Below are positions 34,256 through 46,950 of a stretch of DNA of 64,000 nucleotides, piece by piece. A program made the position numbers and the translations under genes. Position 1 is the stretch's first letter; every line of letters starts with the position of its first letter. The notes beneath the pieces were generated by a model, which did not search any database, was not told the origin of the DNA, and saw only the letters and a list, made by a program, of their open reading frames with translations. The stretch covers positions 868,001 to 932,000 of the forward strand of contig OY723313.1 in the NCBI GenBank assembly GCA_963210315.1, read 5' to 3'. The stretch is from Rhynchopus euleeides. Lineage: Eukaryota; Euglenozoa; Diplonemea; Diplonemida; Diplonemidae.

Positions 34256-36349
34256 ATGCACGGCAGCGCGTGCCCCCCATGGCGGATGGCGCTCGTCGGT
34301 GTGGCGGTAGCGGGGTGGTGCAGCAGCTTTGCGCATGGCGCACCTGGTAAGGTCGCAGAGCTGAGTTTGGAGGAGAAACGGGCAATGCTGGATGCGCACA
34401 ACGCACAGCGGAGGTTGTGGGCGAAGGGCGGGCAGGGCCTAGGTGGTCGTCACCCTCAGGCTGCCGGGATCGCGGAGATGTACTGGGACCCCGGTCTGGA
34501 GGCGATGGCGAAGAAGCGGGCGGCGCACTGCTACTACGGGCACTTCGGCGGGGCGGGTGGGATCAATGACGACTACAAGGAGATAAAGGACAAGGTGACG
34601 TACGGATGGACATCGCCTGTCACCGCAGGGGAAAATGTCGCGCTTTTTAAGAATAACGACGATGATTTCACGGAGGCAGCCGACAGAACATCGTTTATGA
34701 CAAACGCTGTGAGCGGGTGGGTGGCTGAGGGGAAGCTGTTCGACTGGCAGCGGAAGATCTGCTATGCGGATACATGCGGGCACTGGAACCAGGTGGTTAC
34801 CACAAAGACGCGCTACATCGGCTGCGCGGCAGCTGCCTGCGAGGACGGGATCGTGGGTGCACCTCCGCAGTGGGATTCGGGGGTGGTGGTGCAGTGCAAC
34901 TACTGGCCGCCGATGGAGGCGGACTACCCGTATCCAGACGGGCTGAATGACGGTTATGCTTCGATCTGCCTCGGGTGCACCTACTGGGGGTTGGACTCCA
35001 ACATCTGCAACGATTACCTGTGCACGGGGGGGATCAACCCGCTGTGGTACTCGACCGGGTCGATAAACGACACCGTGACGCAGTGCCAGGACGGGCTGGG
35101 GCGCCCAGTGTCGGCCTGCAAGGCAGAAGGGAACTATTACACCGCAGTCCCGCCCCCGACCGAAGTGCCCAGCACAGCTACACCTGGACCTCCGACGCCC
35201 GCACCCCCCAATGCGGCGCAAACCGAGTGCCCACAGGCGGTGCGGGTTGCGTCATTCGTGTCCGCCGCCACGTTTGACCAGAACGCGCCGCTGACGTTTG
35301 GCGGGAACTTCCGTGTGACGGGCAGGGCTATGTTCGGACTGTTCACCCGCAGTGCGCGTGTGTTTGACTTTGGGAACGGGCCTGACCTGGGGGACAATGT
35401 GGTTCTCCATCAGTACGCGAACACCGGCAGGCTGGCGCTGTCCGTGCTTGTGGGCACCAGTTGGCAGTCCATCACATGCAGCAAGCACTCACCTCTGGAC
35501 CGGACCTTTACCTTCGAGGCGTGTGTGATGGACGGACAGGCGACGCTGTATCTGAACGGTGAGTTGTGTGCAGAGGGGCCCGTCGCTGCACCGCGTGTCG
35601 TTGAGCGGAGTGGCAACTTTATCGGGAAGAGCCACTGGGCAGTCGACCGCGACCTGGAGGGCGAGGTGTCCTGGTTTCAGCTGGACATGTGTGGGGCTGG
35701 CAACGCAGTCCCCTCGGCGACTGCAGTGCCCAGCACAGCTACACCTGCACCCCCGACGACCGCAGCGCCCACTACAGCTACGCCTACACCCCCTACGACT
35801 GCGGTGCCCAGCACAGCTACACCTGTGCCTCCGCCTGTTGCGACCCCCGCACCCGTCGCCGACCCGGCGCACACCGAGTGCCCACAGGCGGCGCGGGTTG
35901 TGTCATTCCAGTCCGTCGACACGTTTGACCAGAACGCGCCGCTGACGTTCGGCGGGAACTTCCGTGTGACGGCCCGTGTTCTGATCAACAGGTACGGCAA
36001 ATATGCGCGTGTGTTTGACTTTGGGAACGGGCGTCCGCAGGACAACGTGCTTGTCACACAGCACGGGTGGAGCGGCAAGCTGTCGCTGTTCGTGTTTGTG
36101 GGCACCCGTTCGCAGTCCATCACATGCGACAGGCAGGCACCTCTGGGGCGCGTCTTTGCCTTCGAGGTGTCTGTGCTCAACGGAAAGGCGGCGATGTATG
36201 TGGACGGTGCCCTGTGTGCACAGGGGCCCGTCAATGCACCACCTGCCGTGCAGCGGAACGGCAACCTCATCGGGCTGAGCCACTGGTCACATGACAGCCC
36301 GCTGGACGGCGAGGTGACCTCGTTTGAGCTGGACACGTGTGGGGCGTGA
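34256..36349 (+). CDS. CAP/LamG array gene, copy 11
   Basis: Complete 697-aa copy, identical in protein to copy 1. Followed by short-form spacer 36350-37788. Confidence 0.92.
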   Translation: MHGSACPPWRMALVGVAVAGWCSSFAHGAPGKVAELSLEEKRAMLDAHNAQRRLWAKGGQGLGGRHPQAAGIAEMYWDPGLEAMAKKRAAHCYYGHFGGAGGINDDYKEIKDKVTYGWTSPVTAGENVALFKNNDDDFTEAADRTSFMTNAVSGWVAEGKLFDWQRKICYADTCGHWNQVVTTKTRYIGCAAAACEDGIVGAPPQWDSGVVVQCNYWPPMEADYPYPDGLNDGYASICLGCTYWGLDSNICNDYLCTGGINPLWYSTGSINDTVTQCQDGLGRPVSACKAEGNYYTAVPPPTEVPSTATPGPPTPAPPNAAQTECPQAVRVASFVSAATFDQNAPLTFGGNFRVTGRAMFGLFTRSARVFDFGNGPDLGDNVVLHQYANTGRLALSVLVGTSWQSITCSKHSPLDRTFTFEACVMDGQATLYLNGELCAEGPVAAPRVVERSGNFIGKSHWAVDRDLEGEVSWFQLDMCGAGNAVPSATAVPSTATPAPPTTAAPTTATPTPPTTAVPSTATPVPPPVATPAPVADPAHTECPQAARVVSFQSVDTFDQNAPLTFGGNFRVTARVLINRYGKYARVFDFGNGRPQDNVLVTQHGWSGKLSLFVFVGTRSQSITCDRQAPLGRVFAFEVSVLNGKAAMYVDGALCAQGPVNAPPAVQRNGNLIGLSHWSHDSPLDGEVTSFELDTCGA

Positions 36350-37788
36350 GGCAGCAGAACGGGAACAGGAACGGAAACGAAATCAGGCCCTGCTGCTGTG
36401 CGTGCGTCAAAGTGTCCCGCCTCGCTCGATATGCCTCGAGTCGGGGCAGGGACCCAGGGCAGCACGTGCGGCAGGGCACGGCTGAATCTCATACTTTACG
36501 GGATGGTTACGGGTGGAGGCGGATGGGGGTACTCTCTTACTCTCTCTCTCTCAAGTGCAGAAACATCGGAGCCTGGTTGGCTATTTCAGGTGTATGCCTT
36601 TCTATGCAATGGAAAGGGAAATTGAAGTCAAAGCTGTTGTTGCGTTCATTCCAACCCACTCCAAAAAGTGGTCAGCACCCGCAACACATCTTGGCGCGAT
36701 TCTGGCGTGCTGCACGCACAGAGAGCGGGGTGCCAATATTCCGCTGTTATTGTTTTGTAACCTCTCACGTCTCACATCGTTGAAGGAGGAAATGGAACAC
36801 AACAAGCAGGCCCGGTTATTCAACCACTGGTCAAGGCGGCATTAGCAAGTGCCGCATTGCAGAGCCACATCTCACCTCATCACAGGGCGAGGTGTGTGCA
36901 TTTCCCCATCCCATACCCGTTTTCAATGGCGGCATGTGTCTGCTGTGTTCCATTTCCATTTCCTTTCGTTTGTTTCTTCCCCCTCTCCCTCCCTCCCTCC
37001 CTCCTTCCCACCCTTCACCCCCGATTTGCTTCTCTACGACTACGGTACCTGCCCCACGCATGTTGTTGCGCACCGGCATGTCTTTTTTGCATCACACAGT
37101 CAGTCTGTTCGCTACGGCGGCGCCTCACCACAGCGGTGCGGGTGTTGCCCATCCCTCTTCTGCCTGCGGCGATCCATGCGACTATACGCCCATATTTGTA
37201 TATTTGTCCTTGTGGCACAGGTGTGCCCCGAGCCCCCGCTCCGCTTGCACCCTCGCCTCTCAGCAGCGCTGTGCCCTGTGTTGCGTCACATGCCGCACAC
37301 AGTAGCGCAGTTCAGTTGGACTATTTGACCGGTTGGACAGTATTTGTTTGTACATCCATGCCGGCGTCAGCCACGCGGGGTCCCCCCAGGCTGGCCCACC
37401 GCGCGGGCCGTGGCTGACACTACCCCTGTCTGCCCTCCTTGTTGTTCTTCTGTGTGGTGTGGTGTGGTGTGGTGGGAAAATGTCGCCACAACAAAAAAAT
37501 AATAAAAGAAAGACAACAAGCGGAATCAACGAATGCACCGGAAGCAAATCGCAGCGCAAGTCCCACCTTCTCCCCCCCCCTGTCCGGTGTTTGTGATTGG
37601 TTTAGCATGACACCGGGTGCAACAAACCAATCTGTTCTCACGCAGTTGCTGGGCAGTGTTGCTCGTGTAAAGCGAAATGGTGGTGCGATTTTATTGACAA
37701 GGGTGATTCTGATTTGCATAGGCAGCACCACCGCACACCACCGCGCAGATACCGGGACCGGGCAGCGTTCACAGCCCCAGAAGACACT

Positions 37789-39884
37789 ATGCACGGCAGC
37801 GCGTGCCCCCCATGGCGGATGGCGCTCGTCGGTGTGGCGGTAGCGGGGTGGTGCAGCAGCTTTGCGCATGGCGCACCTGGTAAGGTCGCAGAGCTGAGTT
37901 TGGAGGAGAAACGGGCAATGCTGGATGCGCACAACGCACAGCGGAGGTTGTGGGCGAAGGGCGGGCAGGGCCTAGGTGGTCGTCACCCTCAGGCTGCCGG
38001 GATCGCGGAGATGTACTGGGACCCCGGTCTGGAGGCGATGGCGAAGAAGCGGGCGGCGCACTGCTACTACGGGCACTTCGGCGGGGCGGGTGGGATCAAT
38101 GACGACTACAAGGAGATAAAGGACAAGGTGACGTACGGATGGACATCGCCTGTCACCGCAGGGGAAAATGTCGCGCTTTTTAAGAATAACGACGATGATT
38201 TCACGGAGGCAGCCGACAGAACATCGTTTATGACAAACGCTGTGAGCGGGTGGGTGGCTGAGGGGAAGCTGTTCGACTGGCAGCGGAAGATCTGCTATGC
38301 GGATACATGCGGGCACTGGAACCAGGTGGTTACCACAAAGACGCGCTACATCGGCTGCGCGGCAGCTGCCTGCGAGGACGGGATCGTGGGTGCACCTCCG
38401 CAGTGGGATTCGGGGTGGTGGTGGTGCAGTGCAACTACTGGCCGCCGATGGAGGCGGACTACCCGTATCCAGACGGGCTGAATGACGGTTATGCTTCGAT
38501 CTGCCTCGGGTGCACCTACTGGGGGTTGGACTCCAACATCTGCAACGATTACCTGTGCACGGGGGGGATCAACCCGCTGTGGTACTCGACCGGGTCGATA
38601 AACGACACCGTGACGCAGTGCCAGGACGGGCTGGGGCGCCCAGTGTCGGCCTGCAAGGCAGAAGGGAACTATTACACCGCAGTCCCGCCCCCGACCGAAG
38701 TGCCCAGCACAGCTACACCTGGACCTCCGACGCCCGCACCCCCCAATGCGGCGCAAACCGAGTGCCCACAGGCGGTGCGGGTTGCGTCATTCGTGTCCGC
38801 CGCCACGTTTGACCAGAACGCGCCGCTGACGTTTGGCGGGAACTTCCGTGTGACGGGCAGGGCTATGTTCGGACTGTTCACCCGCAGTGCGCGTGTGTTT
38901 GACTTTGGGAACGGGCCTGACCTGGGGGACAATGTGGTTCTCCATCAGTACGCGAACACCGGCAGGCTGGCGCTGTCCGTGCTTGTGGGCACCAGTTGGC
39001 AGTCCATCACATGCAGCAAGCACTCACCTCTGGACCGGACCTTTACCTTCGAGGCGTGTGTGATGGACGGACAGGCGACGCTGTATCTGAACGGTGAGTT
39101 GTGTGCAGAGGGGCCCGTCGCTGCACCGCGTGTCGTTGAGCGGAGTGGCAACTTTATCGGGAAGAGCCACTGGGCAGTCGACCGCGACCTGGAGGGCGAG
39201 GTGTCCTGGTTTCAGCTGGACATGTGTGGGGCTGGCAACGCAGTCCCCTCGGCGACTGCAGTGCCCAGCACAGCTACACCTGCACCCCCGACGACCGCAG
39301 CGCCCACTACAGCTACGCCTACACCCCCTACGACTGCGGTGCCCAGCACAGCTACACCTGTGCCTCCGCCTGTTGCGACCCCCGCACCCGTCGCCGACCC
39401 GGCGCACACCGAGTGCCCACAGGCGGCGCGGGTTGTGTCATTCCAGTCCGTCGACACGTTTGACCAGAACGCGCCGCTGACGTTCGGCGGGAACTTCCGT
39501 GTGACGGCCCGTGTTCTGATCAACAGGTACGGCAAATATGCGCGTGTGTTTGACTTTGGGAACGGGCGTCCGCAGGACAACGTGCTTGTCACACAGCACG
39601 GGTGGAGCGGCAAGCTGTCGCTGTTCGTGTTTGTGGGCACCCGTTCGCAGTCCATCACATGCGACAGGCAGGCACCTCTGGGGCGCGTCTTTGCCTTCGA
39701 GGTGTCTGTGCTCAACGGAAAGGCGGCGATGTATGTGGACGGTGCCCTGTGTGCACAGGGGCCCGTCAATGCACCACCTGCCGTGCAGCGGAACGGCAAC
39801 CTCATCGGGCTGAGCCACTGGTCACATGACAGCCCGCTGGACGGCGAGGTGACCTCGTTTGAGCTGGACACGTGTGGGGCGTGA
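37789..39884 (+). pseudogene. CAP/LamG array gene, copy 12 (+2 frameshift)
   Basis: At 38411-38427 the run of five G has become four and one extra TGG triplet is present, a net gain of 2 bp. The frame breaks after residue 209 and stops at 38481 (230 aa), which loses both LamG-like domains. The affected site is the same as in the copy at 27189, but the change is different. The downstream coding sequence is intact in the normal frame to 39884. Spacer 39885-41323 is the short form. Confidence 0.85.
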
Positions 39885-41323
39885 GGCAGCAGAACGGGAA
39901 CAGGAACGGAAACGAAATCAGGCCCTGCTGCTGTGCGTGCGTCAAAGTGTCCCGCCTCGCTCGATATGCCTCGAGTCGGGGCAGGGACCCAGGGCAGCAC
40001 GTGCGGCAGGGCACGGCTGAATCTCATACTTTACGGGATGGTTACGGGTGGAGGCGGATGGGGGTACTCTCTTACTCTCTCTCTCTCAAGTGCAGAAACA
40101 TCGGAGCCTGGTTGGCTATTTCAGGTGTATGCCTTTCTATGCAATGGAAAGGGAAATTGAAGTCAAAGCTGTTGTTGCGTTCATTCCAACCCACTCCAAA
40201 AAGTGGTCAGCACCCGCAACACATCTTGGCGCGATTCTGGCGTGCTGCACGCACAGAGAGCGGGGTGCCAATATTCCGCTGTTATTGTTTTGTAACCTCT
40301 CACGTCTCACATCGTTGAAGGAGGAAATGGAACACAACAAGCAGGCCCGGTTATTCAACCACTGGTCAAGGCGGCATTAGCAAGTGCCGCATTGCAGAGC
40401 CACATCTCACCTCATCACAGGGCGAGGTGTGTGCATTTCCCCATCCCATACCCGTTTTCAATGGCGGCATGTGTCTGCTGTGTTCCATTTCCATTTCCTT
40501 TCGTTTGTTTCTTCCCCCTCTCCCTCCCTCCCTCCCTCCTTCCCACCCTTCACCCCCGATTTGCTTCTCTACGACTACGGTACCTGCCCCACGCATGTTG
40601 TTGCGCACCGGCATGTCTTTTTTGCATCACACAGTCAGTCTGTTCGCTACGGCGGCGCCTCACCACAGCGGTGCGGGTGTTGCCCATCCCTCTTCTGCCT
40701 GCGGCGATCCATGCGACTATACGCCCATATTTGTATATTTGTCCTTGTGGCACAGGTGTGCCCCGAGCCCCCGCTCCGCTTGCACCCTCGCCTCTCAGCA
40801 GCGCTGTGCCCTGTGTTGCGTCACATGCCGCACACAGTAGCGCAGTTCAGTTGGACTATTTGACCGGTTGGACAGTATTTGTTTGTACATCCATGCCGGC
40901 GTCAGCCACGCGGGGTCCCCCCAGGCTGGCCCACCGCGCGGGCCGTGGCTGACACTACCCCTGTCTGCCCTCCTTGTTGTTCTTCTGTGTGGTGTGGTGT
41001 GGTGTGGTGGGAAAATGTCGCCACAACAAAAAAATAATAAAAGAAAGACAACAAGCGGAATCAACGAATGCACCGGAAGCAAATCGCAGCGCAAGTCCCA
41101 CCTTCTCCCCCCCCCTGTCCGGTGTTTGTGATTGGTTTAGCATGACACCGGGTGCAACAAACCAATCTGTTCTCACGCAGTTGCTGGGCAGTGTTGCTCG
41201 TGTAAAGCGAAATGGTGGTGCGATTTTATTGACAAGGGTGATTCTGATTTGCATAGGCAGCACCACCGCACACCACCGCGCAGATACCGGGACCGGGCAG
41301 CGTTCACAGCCCCAGAAGACACT

Positions 41324-43417
41324 ATGCACGGCAGCGCGTGCCCCCCATGGCGGATGGCGCTCGTCGGTGTGGCGGTAGCGGGGTGGTGCAGCAGCTTTGC
41401 GCATGGCGCACCTGGTAAGGTCGCAGAGCTGAGTTTGGAGGAGAAACGGGCAATGCTGGATGCGCACAACGCACAGCGGAGGTTGTGGGCGAAGGGCGGG
41501 CAGGGCCTAGGTGGTCGTCACCCTCAGGCTGCCGGGATCGCGGAGATGTACTGGGACCCCGGTCTGGAGGCGATGGCGAAGAAGCGGGCGGCGCACTGCT
41601 ACTACGGGCACTTCGGCGGGGCGGGTGGGATCAATGACGACTACAAGGAGATAAAGGACAAGGTGACGTACGGATGGACATCGCCTGTCACCGCAGGGGA
41701 AAATGTCGCGCTTTTTAAGAATAACGACGATGATTTCACGGAGGCAGCCGACAGAACATCGTTTATGACAAACGCTGTGAGCGGGTGGGTGGCTGAGGGG
41801 AAGCTGTTCGACTGGCAGCGGAAGATCTGCTATGCGGATACATGCGGGCACTGGAACCAGGTGGTTACCACAAAGACGCGCTACATCGGCTGCGCGGCAG
41901 CTGCCTGCGAGGACGGGATCGTGGGTGCACCTCCGCAGTGGGATTCGGGGGTGGTGGTGCAGTGCAACTACTGGCCGCCGATGGAGGCGGACTACCCGTA
42001 TCCAGACGGGCTGAATGACGGTTATGCTTCGATCTGCCTCGGGTGCACCTACTGGGGGTTGGACTCCAACATCTGCAACGATTACCTGTGCACGGGGGGG
42101 ATCAACCCGCTGTGGTACTCGACCGGGTCGATAAACGACACCGTGACGCAGTGCCAGGACGGGCTGGGGCGCCCAGTGTCGGCCTGCAAGGCAGAAGGGA
42201 ACTATTACACCGCAGTCCCGCCCCCGACCGAAGTGCCCAGCACAGCTACACCTGGACCTCCGACGCCCGCACCCCCCAATGCGGCGCAAACCGAGTGCCC
42301 ACAGGCGGTGCGGGTTGCGTCATTCGTGTCCGCCGCCACGTTTGACCAGAACGCGCCGCTGACGTTTGGCGGGAACTTCCGTGTGACGGGCAGGGCTATG
42401 TTCGGACTGTTCACCCGCAGTGCGCGTGTGTTTGACTTTGGGAACGGGCCTGACCTGGGGGACAATGTGGTTCTCCATCAGTACGCGAACACCGGCAGGC
42501 TGGCGCTGTCCGTGCTTGTGGGCACCAGTTGGCAGTCCATCACATGCAGCAAGCACTCACCTCTGGACCGGACCTTTACCTTCGAGGCGTGTGTGATGGA
42601 CGGACAGGCGACGCTGTATCTGAACGGTGAGTTGTGTGCAGAGGGGCCCGTCGCTGCACCGCGTGTCGTTGAGCGGAGTGGCAACTTTATCGGGAAGAGC
42701 CACTGGGCAGTCGACCGCGACCTGGAGGGCGAGGTGTCCTGGTTTCAGCTGGACATGTGTGGGGCTGGCAACGCAGTCCCCTCGGCGACTGCAGTGCCCA
42801 GCACAGCTACACCTGCACCCCCGACGACCGCAGCGCCCACTACAGCTACGCCTACACCCCCTACGACTGCGGTGCCCAGCACAGCTACACCTGTGCCTCC
42901 GCCTGTTGCGACCCCCGCACCCGTCGCCGACCCGGCGCACACCGAGTGCCCACAGGCGGCGCGGGTTGTGTCATTCCAGTCCGTCGACACGTTTGACCAG
43001 AACGCGCCGCTGACGTTCGGCGGGAACTTCCGTGTGACGGCCCGTGTTCTGATCAACAGGTACGGCAAATATGCGCGTGTGTTTGACTTTGGGAACGGGC
43101 GTCCGCAGGACAACGTGCTTGTCACACAGCACGGGTGGAGCGGCAAGCTGTCGCTGTTCGTGTTTGTGGGCACCCGTTCGCAGTCCATCACATGCGACAG
43201 GCAGGCACCTCTGGGGCGCGTCTTTGCCTTCGAGGTGTCTGTGCTCAACGGAAAGGCGGCGATGTATGTGGACGGTGCCCTGTGTGCACAGGGGCCCGTC
43301 AATGCACCACCTGCCGTGCAGCGGAACGGCAACCTCATCGGGCTGAGCCACTGGTCACATGACAGCCCGCTGGACGGCGAGGTGACCTCGTTTGAGCTGG
43401 ACACGTGTGGGGCGTGA
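41324..43417 (+). CDS. CAP/LamG array gene, copy 13
   Basis: Complete 697-aa copy, identical in protein to copy 1. Followed by short-form spacer 43418-44856. Confidence 0.92.
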   Translation: MHGSACPPWRMALVGVAVAGWCSSFAHGAPGKVAELSLEEKRAMLDAHNAQRRLWAKGGQGLGGRHPQAAGIAEMYWDPGLEAMAKKRAAHCYYGHFGGAGGINDDYKEIKDKVTYGWTSPVTAGENVALFKNNDDDFTEAADRTSFMTNAVSGWVAEGKLFDWQRKICYADTCGHWNQVVTTKTRYIGCAAAACEDGIVGAPPQWDSGVVVQCNYWPPMEADYPYPDGLNDGYASICLGCTYWGLDSNICNDYLCTGGINPLWYSTGSINDTVTQCQDGLGRPVSACKAEGNYYTAVPPPTEVPSTATPGPPTPAPPNAAQTECPQAVRVASFVSAATFDQNAPLTFGGNFRVTGRAMFGLFTRSARVFDFGNGPDLGDNVVLHQYANTGRLALSVLVGTSWQSITCSKHSPLDRTFTFEACVMDGQATLYLNGELCAEGPVAAPRVVERSGNFIGKSHWAVDRDLEGEVSWFQLDMCGAGNAVPSATAVPSTATPAPPTTAAPTTATPTPPTTAVPSTATPVPPPVATPAPVADPAHTECPQAARVVSFQSVDTFDQNAPLTFGGNFRVTARVLINRYGKYARVFDFGNGRPQDNVLVTQHGWSGKLSLFVFVGTRSQSITCDRQAPLGRVFAFEVSVLNGKAAMYVDGALCAQGPVNAPPAVQRNGNLIGLSHWSHDSPLDGEVTSFELDTCGA

Positions 43418-44856
43418 GGCAGCAGAACGGGAACAGGAACGGAAACGAAATCAGGCCCTGCTGCTGTGCGTGCGTCAAAGTGTCCCGCCTCGCTCGATAT
43501 GCCTCGAGTCGGGGCAGGGACCCAGGGCAGCACGTGCGGCAGGGCACGGCTGAATCTCATACTTTACGGGATGGTTACGGGTGGAGGCGGATGGGGGTAC
43601 TCTCTTACTCTCTCTCTCTCAAGTGCAGAAACATCGGAGCCTGGTTGGCTATTTCAGGTGTATGCCTTTCTATGCAATGGAAAGGGAAATTGAAGTCAAA
43701 GCTGTTGTTGCGTTCATTCCAACCCACTCCAAAAAGTGGTCAGCACCCGCAACACATCTTGGCGCGATTCTGGCGTGCTGCACGCACAGAGAGCGGGGTG
43801 CCAATATTCCGCTGTTATTGTTTTGTAACCTCTCACGTCTCACATCGTTGAAGGAGGAAATGGAACACAACAAGCAGGCCCGGTTATTCAACCACTGGTC
43901 AAGGCGGCATTAGCAAGTGCCGCATTGCAGAGCCACATCTCACCTCATCACAGGGCGAGGTGTGTGCATTTCCCCATCCCATACCCGTTTTCAATGGCGG
44001 CATGTGTCTGCTGTGTTCCATTTCCATTTCCTTTCGTTTGTTTCTTCCCCCTCTCCCTCCCTCCCTCCCTCCTTCCCACCCTTCACCCCCGATTTGCTTC
44101 TCTACGACTACGGTACCTGCCCCACGCATGTTGTTGCGCACCGGCATGTCTTTTTTGCATCACACAGTCAGTCTGTTCGCTACGGCGGCGCCTCACCACA
44201 GCGGTGCGGGTGTTGCCCATCCCTCTTCTGCCTGCGGCGATCCATGCGACTATACGCCCATATTTGTATATTTGTCCTTGTGGCACAGGTGTGCCCCGAG
44301 CCCCCGCTCCGCTTGCACCCTCGCCTCTCAGCAGCGCTGTGCCCTGTGTTGCGTCACATGCCGCACACAGTAGCGCAGTTCAGTTGGACTATTTGACCGG
44401 TTGGACAGTATTTGTTTGTACATCCATGCCGGCGTCAGCCACGCGGGGTCCCCCCAGGCTGGCCCACCGCGCGGGCCGTGGCTGACACTACCCCTGTCTG
44501 CCCTCCTTGTTGTTCTTCTGTGTGGTGTGGTGTGGTGTGGTGGGAAAATGTCGCCACAACAAAAAAATAATAAAAGAAAGACAACAAGCGGAATCAACGA
44601 ATGCACCGGAAGCAAATCGCAGCGCAAGTCCCACCTTCTCCCCCCCCCTGTCCGGTGTTTGTGATTGGTTTAGCATGACACCGGGTGCAACAAACCAATC
44701 TGTTCTCACGCAGTTGCTGGGCAGTGTTGCTCGTGTAAAGCGAAATGGTGGTGCGATTTTATTGACAAGGGTGATTCTGATTTGCATAGGCAGCACCACC
44801 GCACACCACCGCGCAGATACCGGGACCGGGCAGCGTTCACAGCCCCAGAAGACACT

Positions 44857-46950
44857 ATGCACGGCAGCGCGTGCCCCCCATGGCGGATGGCGCTCGTCGG
44901 TGTGGCGGTAGCGGGGTGGTGCAGCAGCTTTGCGCATGGCGCACCTGGTAAGGTCGCAGAGCTGAGTTTGGAGGAGAAACGGGCAATGCTGGATGCGCAC
45001 AACGCACAGCGGAGGTTGTGGGCGAAGGGCGGGCAGGGCCTAGGTGGTCGTCACCCTCAGGCTGCCGGGATCGCGGAGATGTACTGGGACCCCGGTCTGG
45101 AGGCGATGGCGAAGAAGCGGGCGGCGCACTGCTACTACGGGCACTTCGGCGGGGCGGGTGGGATCAATGACGACTACAAGGAGATAAAGGACAAGGTGAC
45201 GTACGGATGGACATCGCCTGTCACCGCAGGGGAAAATGTCGCGCTTTTTAAGAATAACGACGATGATTTCACGGAGGCAGCCGACAGAACATCGTTTATG
45301 ACAAACGCTGTGAGCGGGTGGGTGGCTGAGGGGAAGCTGTTCGACTGGCAGCGGAAGATCTGCTATGCGGATACATGCGGGCACTGGAACCAGGTGGTTA
45401 CCACAAAGACGCGCTACATCGGCTGCGCGGCAGCTGCCTGCGAGGACGGGATCGTGGGTGCACCTCCGCAGTGGGATTCGGGGGTGGTGGTGCAGTGCAA
45501 CTACTGGCCGCCGATGGAGGCGGACTACCCGTATCCAGACGGGCTGAATGACGGTTATGCTTCGATCTGCCTCGGGTGCACCTACTGGGGGTTGGACTCC
45601 AACATCTGCAACGATTACCTGTGCACGGGGGGGATCAACCCGCTGTGGTACTCGACCGGGTCGATAAACGACACCGTGACGCAGTGCCAGGACGGGCTGG
45701 GGCGCCCAGTGTCGGCCTGCAAGGCAGAAGGGAACTATTACACCGCAGTCCCGCCCCCGACCGAAGTGCCCAGCACAGCTACACCTGGACCTCCGACGCC
45801 CGCACCCCCCAATGCGGCGCAAACCGAGTGCCCACAGGCGGTGCGGGTTGCGTCATTCGTGTCCGCCGCCACGTTTGACCAGAACGCGCCGCTGACGTTT
45901 GGCGGGAACTTCCGTGTGACGGGCAGGGCTATGTTCGGACTGTTCACCCGCAGTGCGCGTGTGTTTGACTTTGGGAACGGGCCTGACCTGGGGGACAATG
46001 TGGTTCTCCATCAGTACGCGAACACCGGCAGGCTGGCGCTGTCCGTGCTTGTGGGCACCAGTTGGCAGTCCATCACATGCAGCAAGCACTCACCTCTGGA
46101 CCGGACCTTTACCTTCGAGGCGTGTGTGATGGACGGACAGGCGACGCTGTATCTGAACGGTGAGTTGTGTGCAGAGGGGCCCGTCGCTGCACCGCGTGTC
46201 GTTGAGCGGAGTGGCAACTTTATCGGGAAGAGCCACTGGGCAGTCGACCGCGACCTGGAGGGCGAGGTGTCCTGGTTTCAGCTGGACATGTGTGGGGCTG
46301 GCAACGCAGTCCCCTCGGCGACTGCAGTGCCCAGCACAGCTACACCTGCACCCCCGACGACCGCAGCGCCCACTACAGCTACGCCTACACCCCCTACGAC
46401 TGCGGTGCCCAGCACAGCTACACCTGTGCCTCCGCCTGTTGCGACCCCCGCACCCGTCGCCGACCCGGCGCACACCGAGTGCCCACAGGCGGCGCGGGTT
46501 GTGTCATTCCAGTCCGTCGACACGTTTGACCAGAACGCGCCGCTGACGTTCGGCGGGAACTTCCGTGTGACGGCCCGTGTTCTGATCAACAGGTACGGCA
46601 AATATGCGCGTGTGTTTGACTTTGGGAACGGGCGTCCGCAGGACAACGTGCTTGTCACACAGCACGGGTGGAGCGGCAAGCTGTCGCTGTTCGTGTTTGT
46701 GGGCACCCGTTCGCAGTCCATCACATGCGACAGGCAGGCACCTCTGGGGCGCGTCTTTGCCTTCGAGGTGTCTGTGCTCAACGGAAAGGCGGCGATGTAT
46801 GTGGACGGTGCCCTGTGTGCACAGGGGCCCGTCAATGCACCACCTGCCGTGCAGCGGAACGGCAACCTCATCGGGCTGAGCCACTGGTCACATGACAGCC
46901 CGCTGGACGGCGAGGTGACCTCGTTTGAGCTGGACACGTGTGGGGCGTGA
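44857..46950 (+). CDS. CAP/LamG array gene, copy 14
   Basis: Complete 697-aa copy, identical in protein to copy 1. Followed by short-form spacer 46951-48389. Confidence 0.92.
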   Translation: MHGSACPPWRMALVGVAVAGWCSSFAHGAPGKVAELSLEEKRAMLDAHNAQRRLWAKGGQGLGGRHPQAAGIAEMYWDPGLEAMAKKRAAHCYYGHFGGAGGINDDYKEIKDKVTYGWTSPVTAGENVALFKNNDDDFTEAADRTSFMTNAVSGWVAEGKLFDWQRKICYADTCGHWNQVVTTKTRYIGCAAAACEDGIVGAPPQWDSGVVVQCNYWPPMEADYPYPDGLNDGYASICLGCTYWGLDSNICNDYLCTGGINPLWYSTGSINDTVTQCQDGLGRPVSACKAEGNYYTAVPPPTEVPSTATPGPPTPAPPNAAQTECPQAVRVASFVSAATFDQNAPLTFGGNFRVTGRAMFGLFTRSARVFDFGNGPDLGDNVVLHQYANTGRLALSVLVGTSWQSITCSKHSPLDRTFTFEACVMDGQATLYLNGELCAEGPVAAPRVVERSGNFIGKSHWAVDRDLEGEVSWFQLDMCGAGNAVPSATAVPSTATPAPPTTAAPTTATPTPPTTAVPSTATPVPPPVATPAPVADPAHTECPQAARVVSFQSVDTFDQNAPLTFGGNFRVTARVLINRYGKYARVFDFGNGRPQDNVLVTQHGWSGKLSLFVFVGTRSQSITCDRQAPLGRVFAFEVSVLNGKAAMYVDGALCAQGPVNAPPAVQRNGNLIGLSHWSHDSPLDGEVTSFELDTCGA

